The notes: generated by a model from the letters alone, not told the origin. DNA of 64,000 nucleotides from JANPCX01 sp050916095 (GCA_050916095.1 CP050901.1:1178001-1242000); one strand, 5' to 3'; counted from the stretch's first letter, positions 26,336-34,522 are shown. Program-made: numbers and translations.

Positions 26336-26808
26336 GATGCGGCCATCGACTTGAGCCAGGCCGCCAATTCGTGCCCGTGATCCACAGGCCAGTGCAGCAC
26401 CACACCAGCGCCTGGACCTGCGCCTGCCACCACGCACTCAATGCGCACGCTGGCGGGGTTGGGATTGGTTTGTGCCACGGCGCAGGAATGTGCCGCGTTG
26501 GCAGCCGCACTGCTGACCGCTTGCACCGGGCCCACCGGGTTACTTCGAACGGCCACAAACCCCTTGGGTTTGAGGGCAACATCAGCGGTTGCGCCGACTG
26601 CGGCATGGGCTGCCGAGACGGTCAAATGCGACTGGCCCTGGCCCAGCCTTTGCCGCCAGCGCCCCTCATAAGTGACCCACCCCATCAGCAGCTTTGCATC
26701 CATCCCGTGGGCCTGCGCCCACGCAGCAATGCTTTTGCCGGACTGCCTCCACTGCTGAACCACGTCCAGTTGTCGCCTGATCTTGTCTTGCCATCCCACC
26801 GCTGCCAT
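26332..26808 (-). CDS. tnpA: IS66-family accessory protein TnpA (copy 2)
   Basis: Same product as copy 1 tnpA, with the HTH around QWRQSGKSIAAWAQAHGMDA. ATG 26808 is chosen for the GAAGGGG upstream. It lies 84 bp inside the left end of the element. Confidence 0.85.
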   Translation of the reverse strand: MAAVGWQDKIRRQLDVVQQWRQSGKSIAAWAQAHGMDAKLLMGWVTYEGRWRQRLGQGQSHLTVSAAHAAVGATADVALKPKGFVAVRSNPVGPVQAVSSAAANAAHSCAVAQTNPNPASVRIECVVAGAGPGAGVVLHWPVDHGHELAAWLKSMAAS

Positions 26809-27661
26809 TTGCCGCCCCTTCGCTGTTGTCAAAACAGCAACCTTCGCAGCCTTCTATGCCTTTGCATAGGGTGGGGTTTGCCGGACGCTTACAACGCGCC
26901 GTGGTTTACGAGTTCTGCAACAGTCGGCAAGGCCAGCATGCGGCCACGCTGCTGGAGGGATTCCAAGGCAGCTTGGTTTGTGATGATTACTCGGGCTACA
27001 AAGCCTTGTTCAAACAACAGCCAATACAAGAGGCCGGATGCTGGGCCCACGCCAGAAGAAAGTTCTTCGAGGCCCACAAGCTCAACCAAAGCGAGATCGC
27101 CAAAGAGGCGCTCCATCGAATCCAGCAACTGTATGACGTGGAGCGCCAGGGGGCGCAACTCACCCTGCAGGAGCGACATCAGCTCAGGCAAGACACCAGT
27201 ACAACACTGCTCCAAGAGTTCAAGGCTTGGTTACTCACCCAGCGTCAGCAACTCATGAATGCTGACGTGACGGCCAAGGCGATGGACTACACGCTCAAGC
27301 GCTGGGCGGCATTGACCCTACACCTCGCCGATGCACGCATCCCGATTGACAACAACGCGGTGGAAAACGCGATCCGGCCGCTGGCGCTGGGGCGCAAGAA
27401 CTGGCTCTTTGTGGGCAGCCAGCAAGCTGGCGAGCGCGCGGCAGTGCTGATGACGTTGATCGAGTCGGCCAAACTCAATGGGCATGATGCGTGGGTCTAT
27501 CTCAAAGACGTGCTGACCAAGCTGCCCACCTGGCCCAACAGCCGACTGCACGAGTTGCTGCCGCACCGCTGGGTATCGCCCGAGACTGCCAGCGTCGCTG
27601 CGACTGCACCGGTCAACACCTGATCGTTGATTCGGTCAAGGTGGGTTCACCGAACGCATAC

Positions 27662-27846
27662 TGACGGGTGTGCTTGCGCGTGGTTACAACGCCTTCAAGC
27701 ACCTGTTCTCTGCATACCCGGGGTTCGATGCGCTGGTTCGCGGCAACAAGAATGAACCGACCTCGCCCGCTTCGCAAGACGTGCTGCGTTGGGCGCTCCA
27801 AGGCATCGAGGACGGCCAGGCGGACCGCAGGCGGTTTCAGCGCTGA
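27662..27846 (+). pseudogene. C-terminal fragment of an unknown gene at the IS66 right end
   Basis: Immediately after the IS66 end a frame reads about 61 residues (GVLARGYNAFKHLFSAYPGF, then DVLRWALQGIEDGQADRRRF) to a stop at 27844-27846. It has no start of its own. It does not continue the IS3 transposase on the other side of the IS66 element, so the two flanks come from different genes. I do not recognise it. Confidence 0.45.
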
Positions 27847-28117
27847 CGAGCCGCTATGTGAAACCGCAGAGACTGGCCCTTGCAGGAAACTTTTCTTCCG
27901 ACGGCTGGTTTGTCTGCGATGGGTTGTTCAGTGATGAGCTGCCGTTAGGCCTCCGTGCTCAAGCTGGCATCGTGAAGAAATGCGCTGCCAAGCGCATCAC
28001 TCGCCGCGCCGCAGGCCAAAGTCCTTTCCCCTGACTTTTTCCAAGCCACCGCGCATCGGCAGCAATGTGCGGTGTAGCCGTTGCTGGGAGTTATTGCGCA
28101 GGCTTGATGAAGTATCA
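27847..28117. other. intergenic stretch after the IS66 cluster
   Basis: A plus-strand frame covers part of this stretch (SRYVKPQRLALAGNFSSDGW up to a stop near 28032). It has no recognisable family, and its first third overlaps the fragment at 27662-27846. I cannot support a gene. Confidence 0.3.
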
Positions 28118-28330
28118 ACCGTTCGCCCTGACCCTTCGACAGGGCTCAGGACTAAGAGCCGCTAACAAAACACTGCATACACCGTTCGCCCCGAGGTCGA
28201 AGGTGCCTTGCACCGAGGTACGCGCTGGCTTCGACAAGCTCAGCCCGAACGGTTTTGTTAGCGGCTCTAAAGGCCTTGTCGAAGGGTGGTGCGTGAAACC
28301 TGGGCTTCGACAGGCTCAGTCCGAACGGGC
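28118..28330. repeat. cluster of REP-like repeats including a composite element at 28155-28268
   Basis: Several units of the CCGTTCGCCCTGAGC...GTCGAAGG family lie in alternating orientation. Within them, 28155-28268 is bounded by the inverted sequence AGAGCCGCTAACAAAAC / GTTTTGTTAGCGGCTCT. The same bounded element occurs at 31838-31977. The cluster lies just downstream of the pstS-like gene and could fold into hairpins that end or stabilise its transcript. Confidence 0.85.
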
Positions 28331-28352
28331 GTTGATACTTCACTGGGCCGGA

Positions 28353-29480
28353 TCAATAGCGTAGCGCCGTTAGCAGCACCTTGTTGTCGGCATCGTTGTC
28401 CTGCAGCTCAATCTCGCTGCGGCGTTGTGACTTTCCAGCGCCGTTGCGCTCCAGAGTGGACTGCCAGCGTCGCATAGACAACTTGACGATCGATTTGGCC
28501 CGTGAAGGCAGTGGCACATAGCCGTTTGCTATCGCTGTGGCATCTCCTTCGCTCAAGGCCGCCTCGAAGAGGTCAATCACCCAGCTGCTGTTGATGTTGC
28601 TCGTTTTTAGCGGCACCAACACGTAAGTGACAGAAGCGATGGGCCAACAACTGGGGCAGGGTGCATCGGCCAAGTCCATCTCAAAGGTGGGGTCCTGGTC
28701 GATCAGCATCAGTTCCCAGTCCGCCATGCGCACGGCGTCTTGCATGGACTTGGCGGTGGCTGAAACGTAAATGCCCCAACGGTTTTTGACCTGTGCGGTG
28801 CTGATCCCCAACTCACTGGTGAATGAGTAATCGGTGTAGCCAATCGCACCAGTCGTGCCTTGCACCGTGACCACAATCTCGCGGTTGCTGGGGGCTGCTC
28901 TACCGCCGACAACCGACAGGTTGGATGTCACGCCCACTTTAGAAGCGAATTCGGAGCTGACCTTGCTGAGGTAACTCGTGAGCACATAGCTTGAGCCTGA
29001 CCCGTCCGAGCGATGAACTGGAATGATGGCCAGCGACGGAAAACTCAACTCTTGGTTCAGCGCGGCGATGGCGGGGTGGTTCCAATTTTTGATCGTGCCG
29101 CTGTAGATGTCTGCCAACACGGGTCCACTCAATCGTATTCTTTCGCTGGGTATGCCTGGCACGTTGGTGACGATCACCACCGCGCCAACAGCGGTGGGGA
29201 ACTGAGCGAGGGAATTCGTCTCAAGATCTTTTCGGTTCAACGGTCGATCGGAGGCACCAAAGTCTACCGATCGATCAATGATGCGTTTGACTCCACCTGA
29301 TGAACCGATTGCGCTGTACGACATCTCCATCTTCAGTGGTTTAGCAAACTGGTCTCCCCAGTCAGAGTAAAGCGCAGCAGCAAAGCTTGAGCCTGCACCT
29401 TTAACCCGTTGAGCCTGAGCACCGATGGTCACGGTGACGGCAAGAATGAAAACGAGAGTTCGACCAAATCGATGAATCAT
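28353..29480 (-). CDS. PstS-like periplasmic phosphate-binding protein
   Basis: The 375-residue protein has an N-terminal signal peptide (LVFILAVTVTIGAQAQ) and the PstS phosphate-binding blocks KGAGSSFAAALYSDWGDQF, SSGGVKRIIDRSVDFGASD and IPVHRSDGSGSSYVLTSYL. In the pathway it hands phosphate to the PstCAB transporter. No pstCAB, phoU or phoB is adjacent, so it is an orphan binding protein here, perhaps supporting a transporter encoded elsewhere. It ends close to the REP cluster. Confidence 0.85.
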   Translation of the reverse strand: MIHRFGRTLVFILAVTVTIGAQAQRVKGAGSSFAAALYSDWGDQFAKPLKMEMSYSAIGSSGGVKRIIDRSVDFGASDRPLNRKDLETNSLAQFPTAVGAVVIVTNVPGIPSERIRLSGPVLADIYSGTIKNWNHPAIAALNQELSFPSLAIIPVHRSDGSGSSYVLTSYLSKVSSEFASKVGVTSNLSVVGGRAAPSNREIVVTVQGTTGAIGYTDYSFTSELGISTAQVKNRWGIYVSATAKSMQDAVRMADWELMLIDQDPTFEMDLADAPCPSCWPIASVTYVLVPLKTSNINSSWVIDLFEAALSEGDATAIANGYVPLPSRAKSIVKLSMRRWQSTLERNGAGKSQRRSEIELQDNDADNKVLLTALRY

Positions 29481-30197
29481 GAGTTCACTCCAGTGCTAAG
29501 TGGCGCGTAACAGATGGTTACGCGATCCGATTATGGAGGTCGGGGTGGTCGGTGAACACTGCTAGGACGCGATTGATACCGACATGGCGTGACAAAATAT
29601 AGACAATATGTCTATTTCGAACTGTTGAATAACGCGAATCTTGATATATTTTGACGTTTTTAACCTAGATGCTTCTGTTGCTTTCATAAAAATGACAACT
29701 GCTCGATGGGCTCGGGCATAAAACAACAAAAGCTAGACAAGATGCCTTTTTCGAACCGACGGCAAACGCAAGCCTTCATACAGAGTCGTCTTGACCCTTG
29801 AACCTGTTGATGCTTTCAAAAGACATGACAACTGGGAATCCGTTCGCATTTCGGTAGGCTCAGCCCGAACGGATTTGTATTTGTCATGATGTTCTGAAAC
29901 GTCAACCAATTGAATCCGTATCGCTTGCCGGGCACGCTCAAGCCAGAGCGGCCATTGAGCTTCGATCACCTCACGCTCGCAATGGTGCGGCGGTCGGATT
30001 TGTTGTGCCACGTGGCGCGCTGTTTCCCTAGTACTGCGACACAGAGATAACGAAACATGAAAGCGCATCTTCGCACCGATGGCGGCGTTGCAAATCCTCG
30101 CGATACCCCAGTATCGCTGCGGTTTGCACCTTGCCATCGGCACGAATTCACCGCTTTCATTTGTTCCGTTATTTCAGAGTCGCAGTACCGGTCGGGT
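29481..30197. other. 716-bp non-coding region between pstS-like gene and DUF2894 gene
   Basis: AT-richer than its surroundings. It contains the 29599-29615 inverted repeat, one half-REP unit (about 29849-29875, GGCTCAGCCCGAACGGA) and two imperfect copies of a motif around TGCTTTCA...ATGACAACT (29673-29703 and 29807-29833). Minus-strand frames between 29,900 and 30,240 give protein-like pieces (ETARHVAQQIRPPHHCE), but none has a start and known domains. It may hold a decayed gene. Confidence 0.45.
29599..29615. promoter_or_regulatory. inverted repeat upstream of the pstS-like gene
   Basis: ATAGACA and TGTCTAT form perfect 7-bp arms around ATA, about 120 bp upstream of the pstS-like start in AT-rich DNA. 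It could be an operator. It does not resemble a Pho box, and I cannot name the regulator. Confidence 0.35.
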
Positions 30198-31184
30198 TCA
30201 GCTGCCTTTGCCCCGTGGCGTTTTGCTGCGCGGCGCACTGGTTGCTACTGGGTGCCCCATCGGGCTGTGGCCCCTGTGCAGTTGCTCGGCCCAGGACAAA
30301 GCGTCGATGGTGGCCACGAAGTGCTGCAAGTACGCGGGCGAGACATCGCGCATCAGCAGCAATGAGCGGTGCACGAGTTGTTCAGAGTTGAGTGGGCCTG
30401 CCTGCGGTGGTTTGCTGGCCAGGGCGTGGGTCACGCGTTGTTGTGCGTGCAGTGCGGACCAGGTGGCGCGTAAGGACGTGGCGTTCTGGGTGCGCCAGGC
30501 GGTTCGGGCGGGCGCGGTGGCTTGTGCGTCCAGTTGCTGCCGCAAGGCGGTGAGGGCGTTGATGGCTGTGTCGGTTTCTTGTGACGGGTCTGGCGTGGCG
30601 GTTTGTGCGGGCGCGCTGGGGCTGTGCGGGGTGCTTGCGGTCAGGGCTTGAAGTAGTTTTTGATTCAAGTGCTGCCGTGTTTCGCCCTGGAGCAGGGCTG
30701 CACGCCGGGCCAGGGCTTCGATGAAAAAAACATGGGTGGCGGGCAGGGTGGGTGCGGTTTGCGCACGCCAGGTGGTGAGTGCGGCTTCGACAGCTTCTGT
30801 TTGGAGCGCCGTCGAAGGGGCTACACCGAGGTCCGCGCTGGCTTCGACAAGCCTGTCCTGAGCCCCGTCGAAGGGCTCAGCCCGAACGGACAGGTGGGGC
30901 GTGTTGTCTCTCTCAGCCTCAACGGAGGGTGGGGACGTGTTGTCTCTCTCGGCCTCAACGGAGGGTGGGGACGTGTTGTCTCTCTCGGCCTGAACGGAAG
31001 GGGTGTGCACGTCGCCTCTCTCCGTTCGCCCTGAGCTTGTCGAAGGGCTTGGAGCTGGGGGCTGTATTCCAGAATCCACACCGAGGTACGCGCTGGCTTC
31101 GACAAGCCTGTCCTGAGCCACGTCGAAGGGCTCAGCACGAACGGAGGGGGGAGCTGTGGTGTCGCTCTCAACCATCGACTTCAA
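30198..31184 (-). CDS. DUF2894-domain protein with repeat-derived N-terminal region
   Basis: The C-terminal 200 residues match DUF2894 (VFFIEALARRAALLQGETRQ, then AGPLNSEQLVHRSLLLMRDV, SPAYLQHFVATIDALSWAEQ). It is the last gene of the DUF3348-DUF802-OmpA-DUF2894 operon, 3 bp after the OmpA-like stop. Residues 1-125 are unusual. They translate two REP-like units (SVRAEPFDVAQDRLVEASAY at 14-33; SVRAEPFDGAQDRLVEASAD at 99-118), part of a third (STSSGRTERG), and three copies of a 12-residue tandem repeat (SVEAERDNTSPP). The native start may therefore have been elsewhere, and the extra segment may be tolerated filler. Function is unknown; the operon suggests a role at the cell envelope. Confidence 0.78.
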   Translation of the reverse strand: MKSMVESDTTAPPSVRAEPFDVAQDRLVEASAYLGVDSGIQPPAPSPSTSSGRTERGDVHTPSVQAERDNTSPPSVEAERDNTSPPSVEAERDNTPHLSVRAEPFDGAQDRLVEASADLGVAPSTALQTEAVEAALTTWRAQTAPTLPATHVFFIEALARRAALLQGETRQHLNQKLLQALTASTPHSPSAPAQTATPDPSQETDTAINALTALRQQLDAQATAPARTAWRTQNATSLRATWSALHAQQRVTHALASKPPQAGPLNSEQLVHRSLLLMRDVSPAYLQHFVATIDALSWAEQLHRGHSPMGHPVATSAPRSKTPRGKGS

Positions 31185-31187
31185 CCT

Positions 31188-31835
31188 TCACTCCCGCGAA
31201 GCCGCAGGCGCGGCATTCTGCGCCCTGCGCGGCAAGGGCGACATCTCCACGCGCCGGTTGCGGGCGCGGCCTTCGGGGTCGGCGTTGGAGGCCACGGCTT
31301 GTTCTGAACCGAAAGCTGCCGCGAAGACCATGGAGGGGGGCACGCCTTCTTCCATCAAGGCGCGGGTCACCGTCAGTGCACGCTGGGCAGACAGCTCCCA
31401 GTTGTCGGCAAACTTGCGTGTGCCGCCGCGCATGGGCCTGTCGTCGGTGAAGCCGCTCACCATCAGCATTTGATTGCGTTCGGCCAGGTAACCGGCCAGG
31501 GGTTTGGCCAGGCTCTGGAGCAACAGGCGGCCTTCGGGTTGCAGCTCTTCCGAGTTGAAGGCGAAGAGCACGCTGCCGCTGATGCCGATGCGCCCGTCTT
31601 GCAGCGTGACGCGGCCCGTGGCCAGTGGCCCGGCCAGTGCCTGCTCCAGTGTTTGTCGCTGCTTCACCTCGGTGTCCAGTTTGTTGGCCAGCTCCAGCTG
31701 CATGCCCAGCGCGGCCACGAGGATCAGCACGAAGGCGCCCAGCAGCCCGGCCATCAGGTCGCCAAACACGGCCCACACGGGGGCGGTGCTGTCGGCACTG
31801 GTTTCCAGGCCTGCGTCGATGTCGTGGTTAGTCAT
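31188..31835 (-). CDS. OmpA/MotB-domain inner-membrane protein
   Basis: The 215-residue protein has one N-terminal membrane helix (GDLMAGLLGAFVLILVAALG), a short coiled linker and an OmpA-like peptidoglycan-binding domain (SVLFAFNSEELQPEGRLLLQ, then GFTDDRPMRGG, AQRALTVTRALMEEGV and NRRVEM). An acidic residue at the start of the membrane helix (FGDLMAG) recalls the proton-channel Asp of MotB/TolR. With the upstream DUF802 protein it may form a MotAB/TolQR-like unit. The start codon is only two bases from the composite repeat at 31838-31977, so the normal ribosome binding site seems replaced by repeat sequence. Confidence 0.82.
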   Translation of the reverse strand: MTNHDIDAGLETSADSTAPVWAVFGDLMAGLLGAFVLILVAALGMQLELANKLDTEVKQRQTLEQALAGPLATGRVTLQDGRIGISGSVLFAFNSEELQPEGRLLLQSLAKPLAGYLAERNQMLMVSGFTDDRPMRGGTRKFADNWELSAQRALTVTRALMEEGVPPSMVFAAAFGSEQAVASNADPEGRARNRRVEMSPLPRRAQNAAPAASRE

Positions 31836-31837
31836 TT

Positions 31838-31977
31838 AGAGCCGCTTACAAAACACCGCATACACCGTTCGCCCTGAGTTTGTCGAAGGGCCTTGCACCG
31901 AGGTACGCGCTGGCTTCGACAAGTCCTGTCCTGAGCACCGTCGAAGGGTCAGCCCGAACGGTTTTGTTAGCGGCTCT
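31838..31977. repeat. composite REP element bounded by AGAGCCGCTAACAAAAC-type inverted ends
   Basis: Outer inverted ends (AGAGCCGCTTACAAAAC on the left, GTTTTGTTAGCGGCTCT on the right) enclose a pair of CCGTTCGCCCTGAG-type REP units. A related copy lies at 28155-28268. This one sits inside an operon, between the DUF802 gene and the OmpA-like start codon at 31835. Confidence 0.88.
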
Positions 31978-32032
31978 TAACAGTGCGCATGTGAAAGCGC
32001 CCATGTCAACAGCGCATGTCAACGTCCACATT

Positions 32033-34522
32033 TCAAACCGCACTTTCTGCCGGCGAACGGCGGCGTGCCAGTTGTTTCAACTCGTCCACGATGTGGTTTT
32101 GCGAGCTGATGCTCAGGTCGATCACCTCACGCGCCTGGGCCACGTAGTAGTTCAGTTGTTCATCGCTGCGCGTCATGGACTGGCTCAGTGCGCCTTCAAT
32201 GCGCTGCAGCTGCGCCATCAGTTGTTCGTTGGACTGCGCAAAAAGCTGCACCGCCTGCCCAAAAGCTTCGGACAGGCTGGCCACCTCCACCGCATTGCTG
32301 GTCATGTGCACGGCGGCCTCGCCCATCTCCTGGGTGTGTTGCTCCAGCGTTTGGGTGATGCGCCCGCCCACGCGCTCCAGCATGTCACTTGAAGCCGTCA
32401 CCAGCGCATCAATCGCGGCGCGTTGTTCGGTGGAGGCATGGTTCACTGCGTCTAGCAGGGTGGAGAGTGTTTCCAGAATGCGGCTGCGTTCTTCCAGCAT
32501 GCTGTTGTCGCGCGCCATGCTGTCGGACAACTTCTGCCGCAGCTCGGCCATCACCTCGGCGGCAGCGCGCGGTGCGTCGGACACGGTGCGCAGCAACTGC
32601 GCCATCTCGGCCAGCAGGTGCTGGGCCTGCTGCTCGTTGCGTGCGGACATCTCCACGCTGGTTTTCTCCAGGCCCTGGCTCAGGGCCTGCCACTGCTGGG
32701 TGGCGGTGGCATGGGTTTGTTGCCACTGCGCCTGCAATTCGCTGCACACGGCTTGCAGCGATGTGCCCCAAGCGGCCAACTGCGCTTTGTCTTGGGCGCT
32801 GTGGGTTTGCAAGGCGTCGGTCTGGGCCTGGGCCACTTGGCTGACGAGTAGAGCGGCCTGGTCTTTGATGTCGCGGGTGGTGGCCGTCAAGGCCGCTTGC
32901 GTTTGTTGGGTGAGGGCCTCGTGGCGGCTGCTGTGTTCGGCCAGCGCCGCGTTCCAGTGCTGGGCGACTTGGCCCACGGTGTTTTCGAGCTGCTGCGTGA
33001 CGGCACCGACCAGCGCGGCAGATCGTTCATCAAACCGGCCACTGAACTCGTCCAGCGTGCCGCGCAGGTCGGTGGACACCTGCTGGTAGCCCGCCGTGGC
33101 TGCGTTCAATGCTGACTCGGTGTGCTGCGACAGCGCCTGGCTGCATCGTGTTTGTTCGGCCAGCGCGGTTTGCCATTGGTCAGACACGCGGGTCACGTTG
33201 TGTTCCAGGCGCTGCGTCACAGCATCGACCAATGCGGCCGATCGTTCTTCAAACGTGCCGCTGAATTGTTCCAAACTGCCGCGCAGGTCGGTAGCCAGTT
33301 GCTGGTGGTTGTTCTGCTGCGTGCTGAGTTCATCCTTCCAAATGCCGGCGACCTCGGTGGTGGCCGTTTTGAATTCAGTCCTCAAGCCATCCAGTTGGTG
33401 CTGTACCTGGGTGGTGATGGTTTGCTGCAAGCTGGCCGTGTCGCGCGCCAGGCCCTCCAGCGTGCTTTCCACCAGCGGCTGCAATGCGGCCACGGTGAGG
33501 CGGGCGCCTTCCTGCACACTTTGCTGCAAGGATCGGTCCACAGAACTGGCAAGGTCCGTGTAGGCCACTTCGGTTTGGCGGTGGAACTGTTGTTGGCCTT
33601 CCAGCAGGCCCTCTTTCAGGCGCTGGTCTTGCGCGGCCATGGTGTTCATCCACGACTGCATTTGGCCCACCAGCTCGGGCAGCAGCGCCGCTTGCTGCTG
33701 CAACAACTGGAACGATTGTTCACGTTGGTGCGCCCGGGAGAACACCCGCAAGCTCGTGGCCACGCTCGCATCCAGCGCCTGCGAGGCCGCCAGCCGTTCT
33801 GTTTTTCGCAAGGCCGACATCAAGCCCAACATGGCCGAAGCCGCCACCCCCGCCACCGAGGTGCCAAAGGCCAGGCCCAAACCCTTCACCGGGGCCGAGA
33901 GCGAATCACGAATCGACTGCAAGTCCGTCGCGCTGTCCAGCGCCAGCCCCGTGCCCTTGAGCGTGACCACCATGCCCAAAAACGTGCCCAACATGCCCAG
34001 CAGCACGAGCAAGCCCGCCAAGTAGGGCGTGAGCCCCGGCCCAGGCAGGCCCACCCGTTCACCTTCAATGCGCAGGCGCACCGCGTTTTGCAGGGAAGGG
34101 GGAATGGATGCGAGCCATGCACTCAATGCGGCGGCAGGGTCCTGGTTTTCAGTTGGTATGGTCGATGACGGGGCGGCTTGAGGCTCACCTTCCCCACCGT
34201 TCGGACTGACCCTTCGACTAGGCTCAGGACTAAAGGCGTTGTCGAAGTCCTCGTTGGCGCTTGCGTCACCCTTCGACCGGATCAGGGCGAACGGTTTGGG
34301 TGGCAGGTTGAACGCAGAAGCGCTGAGGTTTTTTAAGGCGTGCGACAACCTGTCCGTGGCCTGGCCAAACCGATGCAGCTCCAGCGCCCCCATCAGGAAA
34401 AATCCTGTCATCACCACCGTCATCAGCAGTGCCAAGGGGTTCACGCCGACGTAGCCCAGCCCCACCCAACACAAAGTGGCCAGGCCCGCGATCAGCGCAA
34501 CAAAATAAAGAAATCTGTTCAT
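32033..34522 (-). CDS. DUF802 membrane protein with long coiled coil
   Basis: The 829-residue protein starts with two membrane helices (VALIAGLATLCWVGLGYVG and LALLMTVVMTGFFLMGALEL). Another membrane pair follows near residues 165-260 (LAGLLVLLGMLGTFLGMVVT; LGLAFGTSVAGVAASAMLGL), in a region that resembles the MotA/TolQ/ExbB proton-channel fold. A 500-residue coiled coil with repeated DUF802-like segments (LVDAVTQRLEHNVTRVSDQW and LVGAVTQQLENTVGQVAQHW) completes it. It overlaps the DUF3348 gene by 4 bp. The channel function is inferred from fold and from the OmpA/MotB-like partner. Residues 77-110 (FALIRSKGDASANEDFDNAF, then SPEPSRRVSPNGG) are translated REP sequence. Confidence 0.75.
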   Translation of the reverse strand: MNRFLYFVALIAGLATLCWVGLGYVGVNPLALLMTVVMTGFFLMGALELHRFGQATDRLSHALKNLSASAFNLPPKPFALIRSKGDASANEDFDNAFSPEPSRRVSPNGGEGEPQAAPSSTIPTENQDPAAALSAWLASIPPSLQNAVRLRIEGERVGLPGPGLTPYLAGLLVLLGMLGTFLGMVVTLKGTGLALDSATDLQSIRDSLSAPVKGLGLAFGTSVAGVAASAMLGLMSALRKTERLAASQALDASVATSLRVFSRAHQREQSFQLLQQQAALLPELVGQMQSWMNTMAAQDQRLKEGLLEGQQQFHRQTEVAYTDLASSVDRSLQQSVQEGARLTVAALQPLVESTLEGLARDTASLQQTITTQVQHQLDGLRTEFKTATTEVAGIWKDELSTQQNNHQQLATDLRGSLEQFSGTFEERSAALVDAVTQRLEHNVTRVSDQWQTALAEQTRCSQALSQHTESALNAATAGYQQVSTDLRGTLDEFSGRFDERSAALVGAVTQQLENTVGQVAQHWNAALAEHSSRHEALTQQTQAALTATTRDIKDQAALLVSQVAQAQTDALQTHSAQDKAQLAAWGTSLQAVCSELQAQWQQTHATATQQWQALSQGLEKTSVEMSARNEQQAQHLLAEMAQLLRTVSDAPRAAAEVMAELRQKLSDSMARDNSMLEERSRILETLSTLLDAVNHASTEQRAAIDALVTASSDMLERVGGRITQTLEQHTQEMGEAAVHMTSNAVEVASLSEAFGQAVQLFAQSNEQLMAQLQRIEGALSQSMTRSDEQLNYYVAQAREVIDLSISSQNHIVDELKQLARRRSPAESAV
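34197..34294. repeat. REP pair inside the DUF802 gene
   Basis: CCGTTCGGACTGACCCTTCG, the GGCTCAGGAC core and a closing GGGCGAACGG match the dispersed repeat. The repeat is read through in frame on the minus strand. Confidence 0.85.

Larger units (their letters stand above)
24282..26892 (-). mobile_element. IS66-family element, copy 2, complete, inserted inverted into copy 1
   Basis: A complete 2611-bp element in the minus orientation with the same ends as copy 1 (GTATGCGTTCGG at 24282, CCGGACGCTTAC ending at 26892). It is flanked by a perfect 8-bp duplication AACGCGCC, the length expected for IS66. All three genes are intact, so this copy may be active and could supply transposase. Confidence 0.95.
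23400..27623 (+). pseudogene. tnpC: IS66 transposase tnpC (copy 1), split by insertion of copy 2
   Basis: The 5' part (23400-24281) encodes the N-terminal coiled-coil and zinc-binding parts and the first acidic residue (LHADETPIKLL), breaking at LEATERA. The 3' part (26893-27623) resumes at RAVVYEFCNSRQGQ and continues to the end, including IPIDNNAVENAIRPLALGRK. The 8 bases AACGCGCC occur on both sides of copy 2 (24274-24281 and 26893-26900). Joining the parts restores a full transposase of about 535 residues, identical as far as I can see to that of copy 2. Split as it is, it cannot be functional. Confidence 0.93.
22432..27661 (+). mobile_element. IS66-family element, copy 1, split by copy 2
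   Basis: The left end GTAAGCGTCCGGCAAACCCC (22432) and right end, whose complement begins GTATGCGTTCGGTGAACCC (27661), are imperfect inverted repeats. The element holds tnpA, tnpB and tnpC and is 2611 bp once copy 2 and one 8-bp duplication are removed. The outer flanks (CAAGGTGT before, TGACGGGT after) are not a target duplication, so the DNA on one side was lost or rearranged after insertion. Confidence 0.92.

Noticed and set aside
28118..28330. CRISPR-like repeat array
   Set aside because: Repeats alternate in orientation, spacing is irregular and there are no unique equal-length spacers; they match dispersed REP units found elsewhere in the window.
30829..31146. Small CRISPR or tRNA-like structure suggested by repeats
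   Set aside because: The tandem units are 36 bp within a coding frame with no spacers, and the rest is REP sequence.
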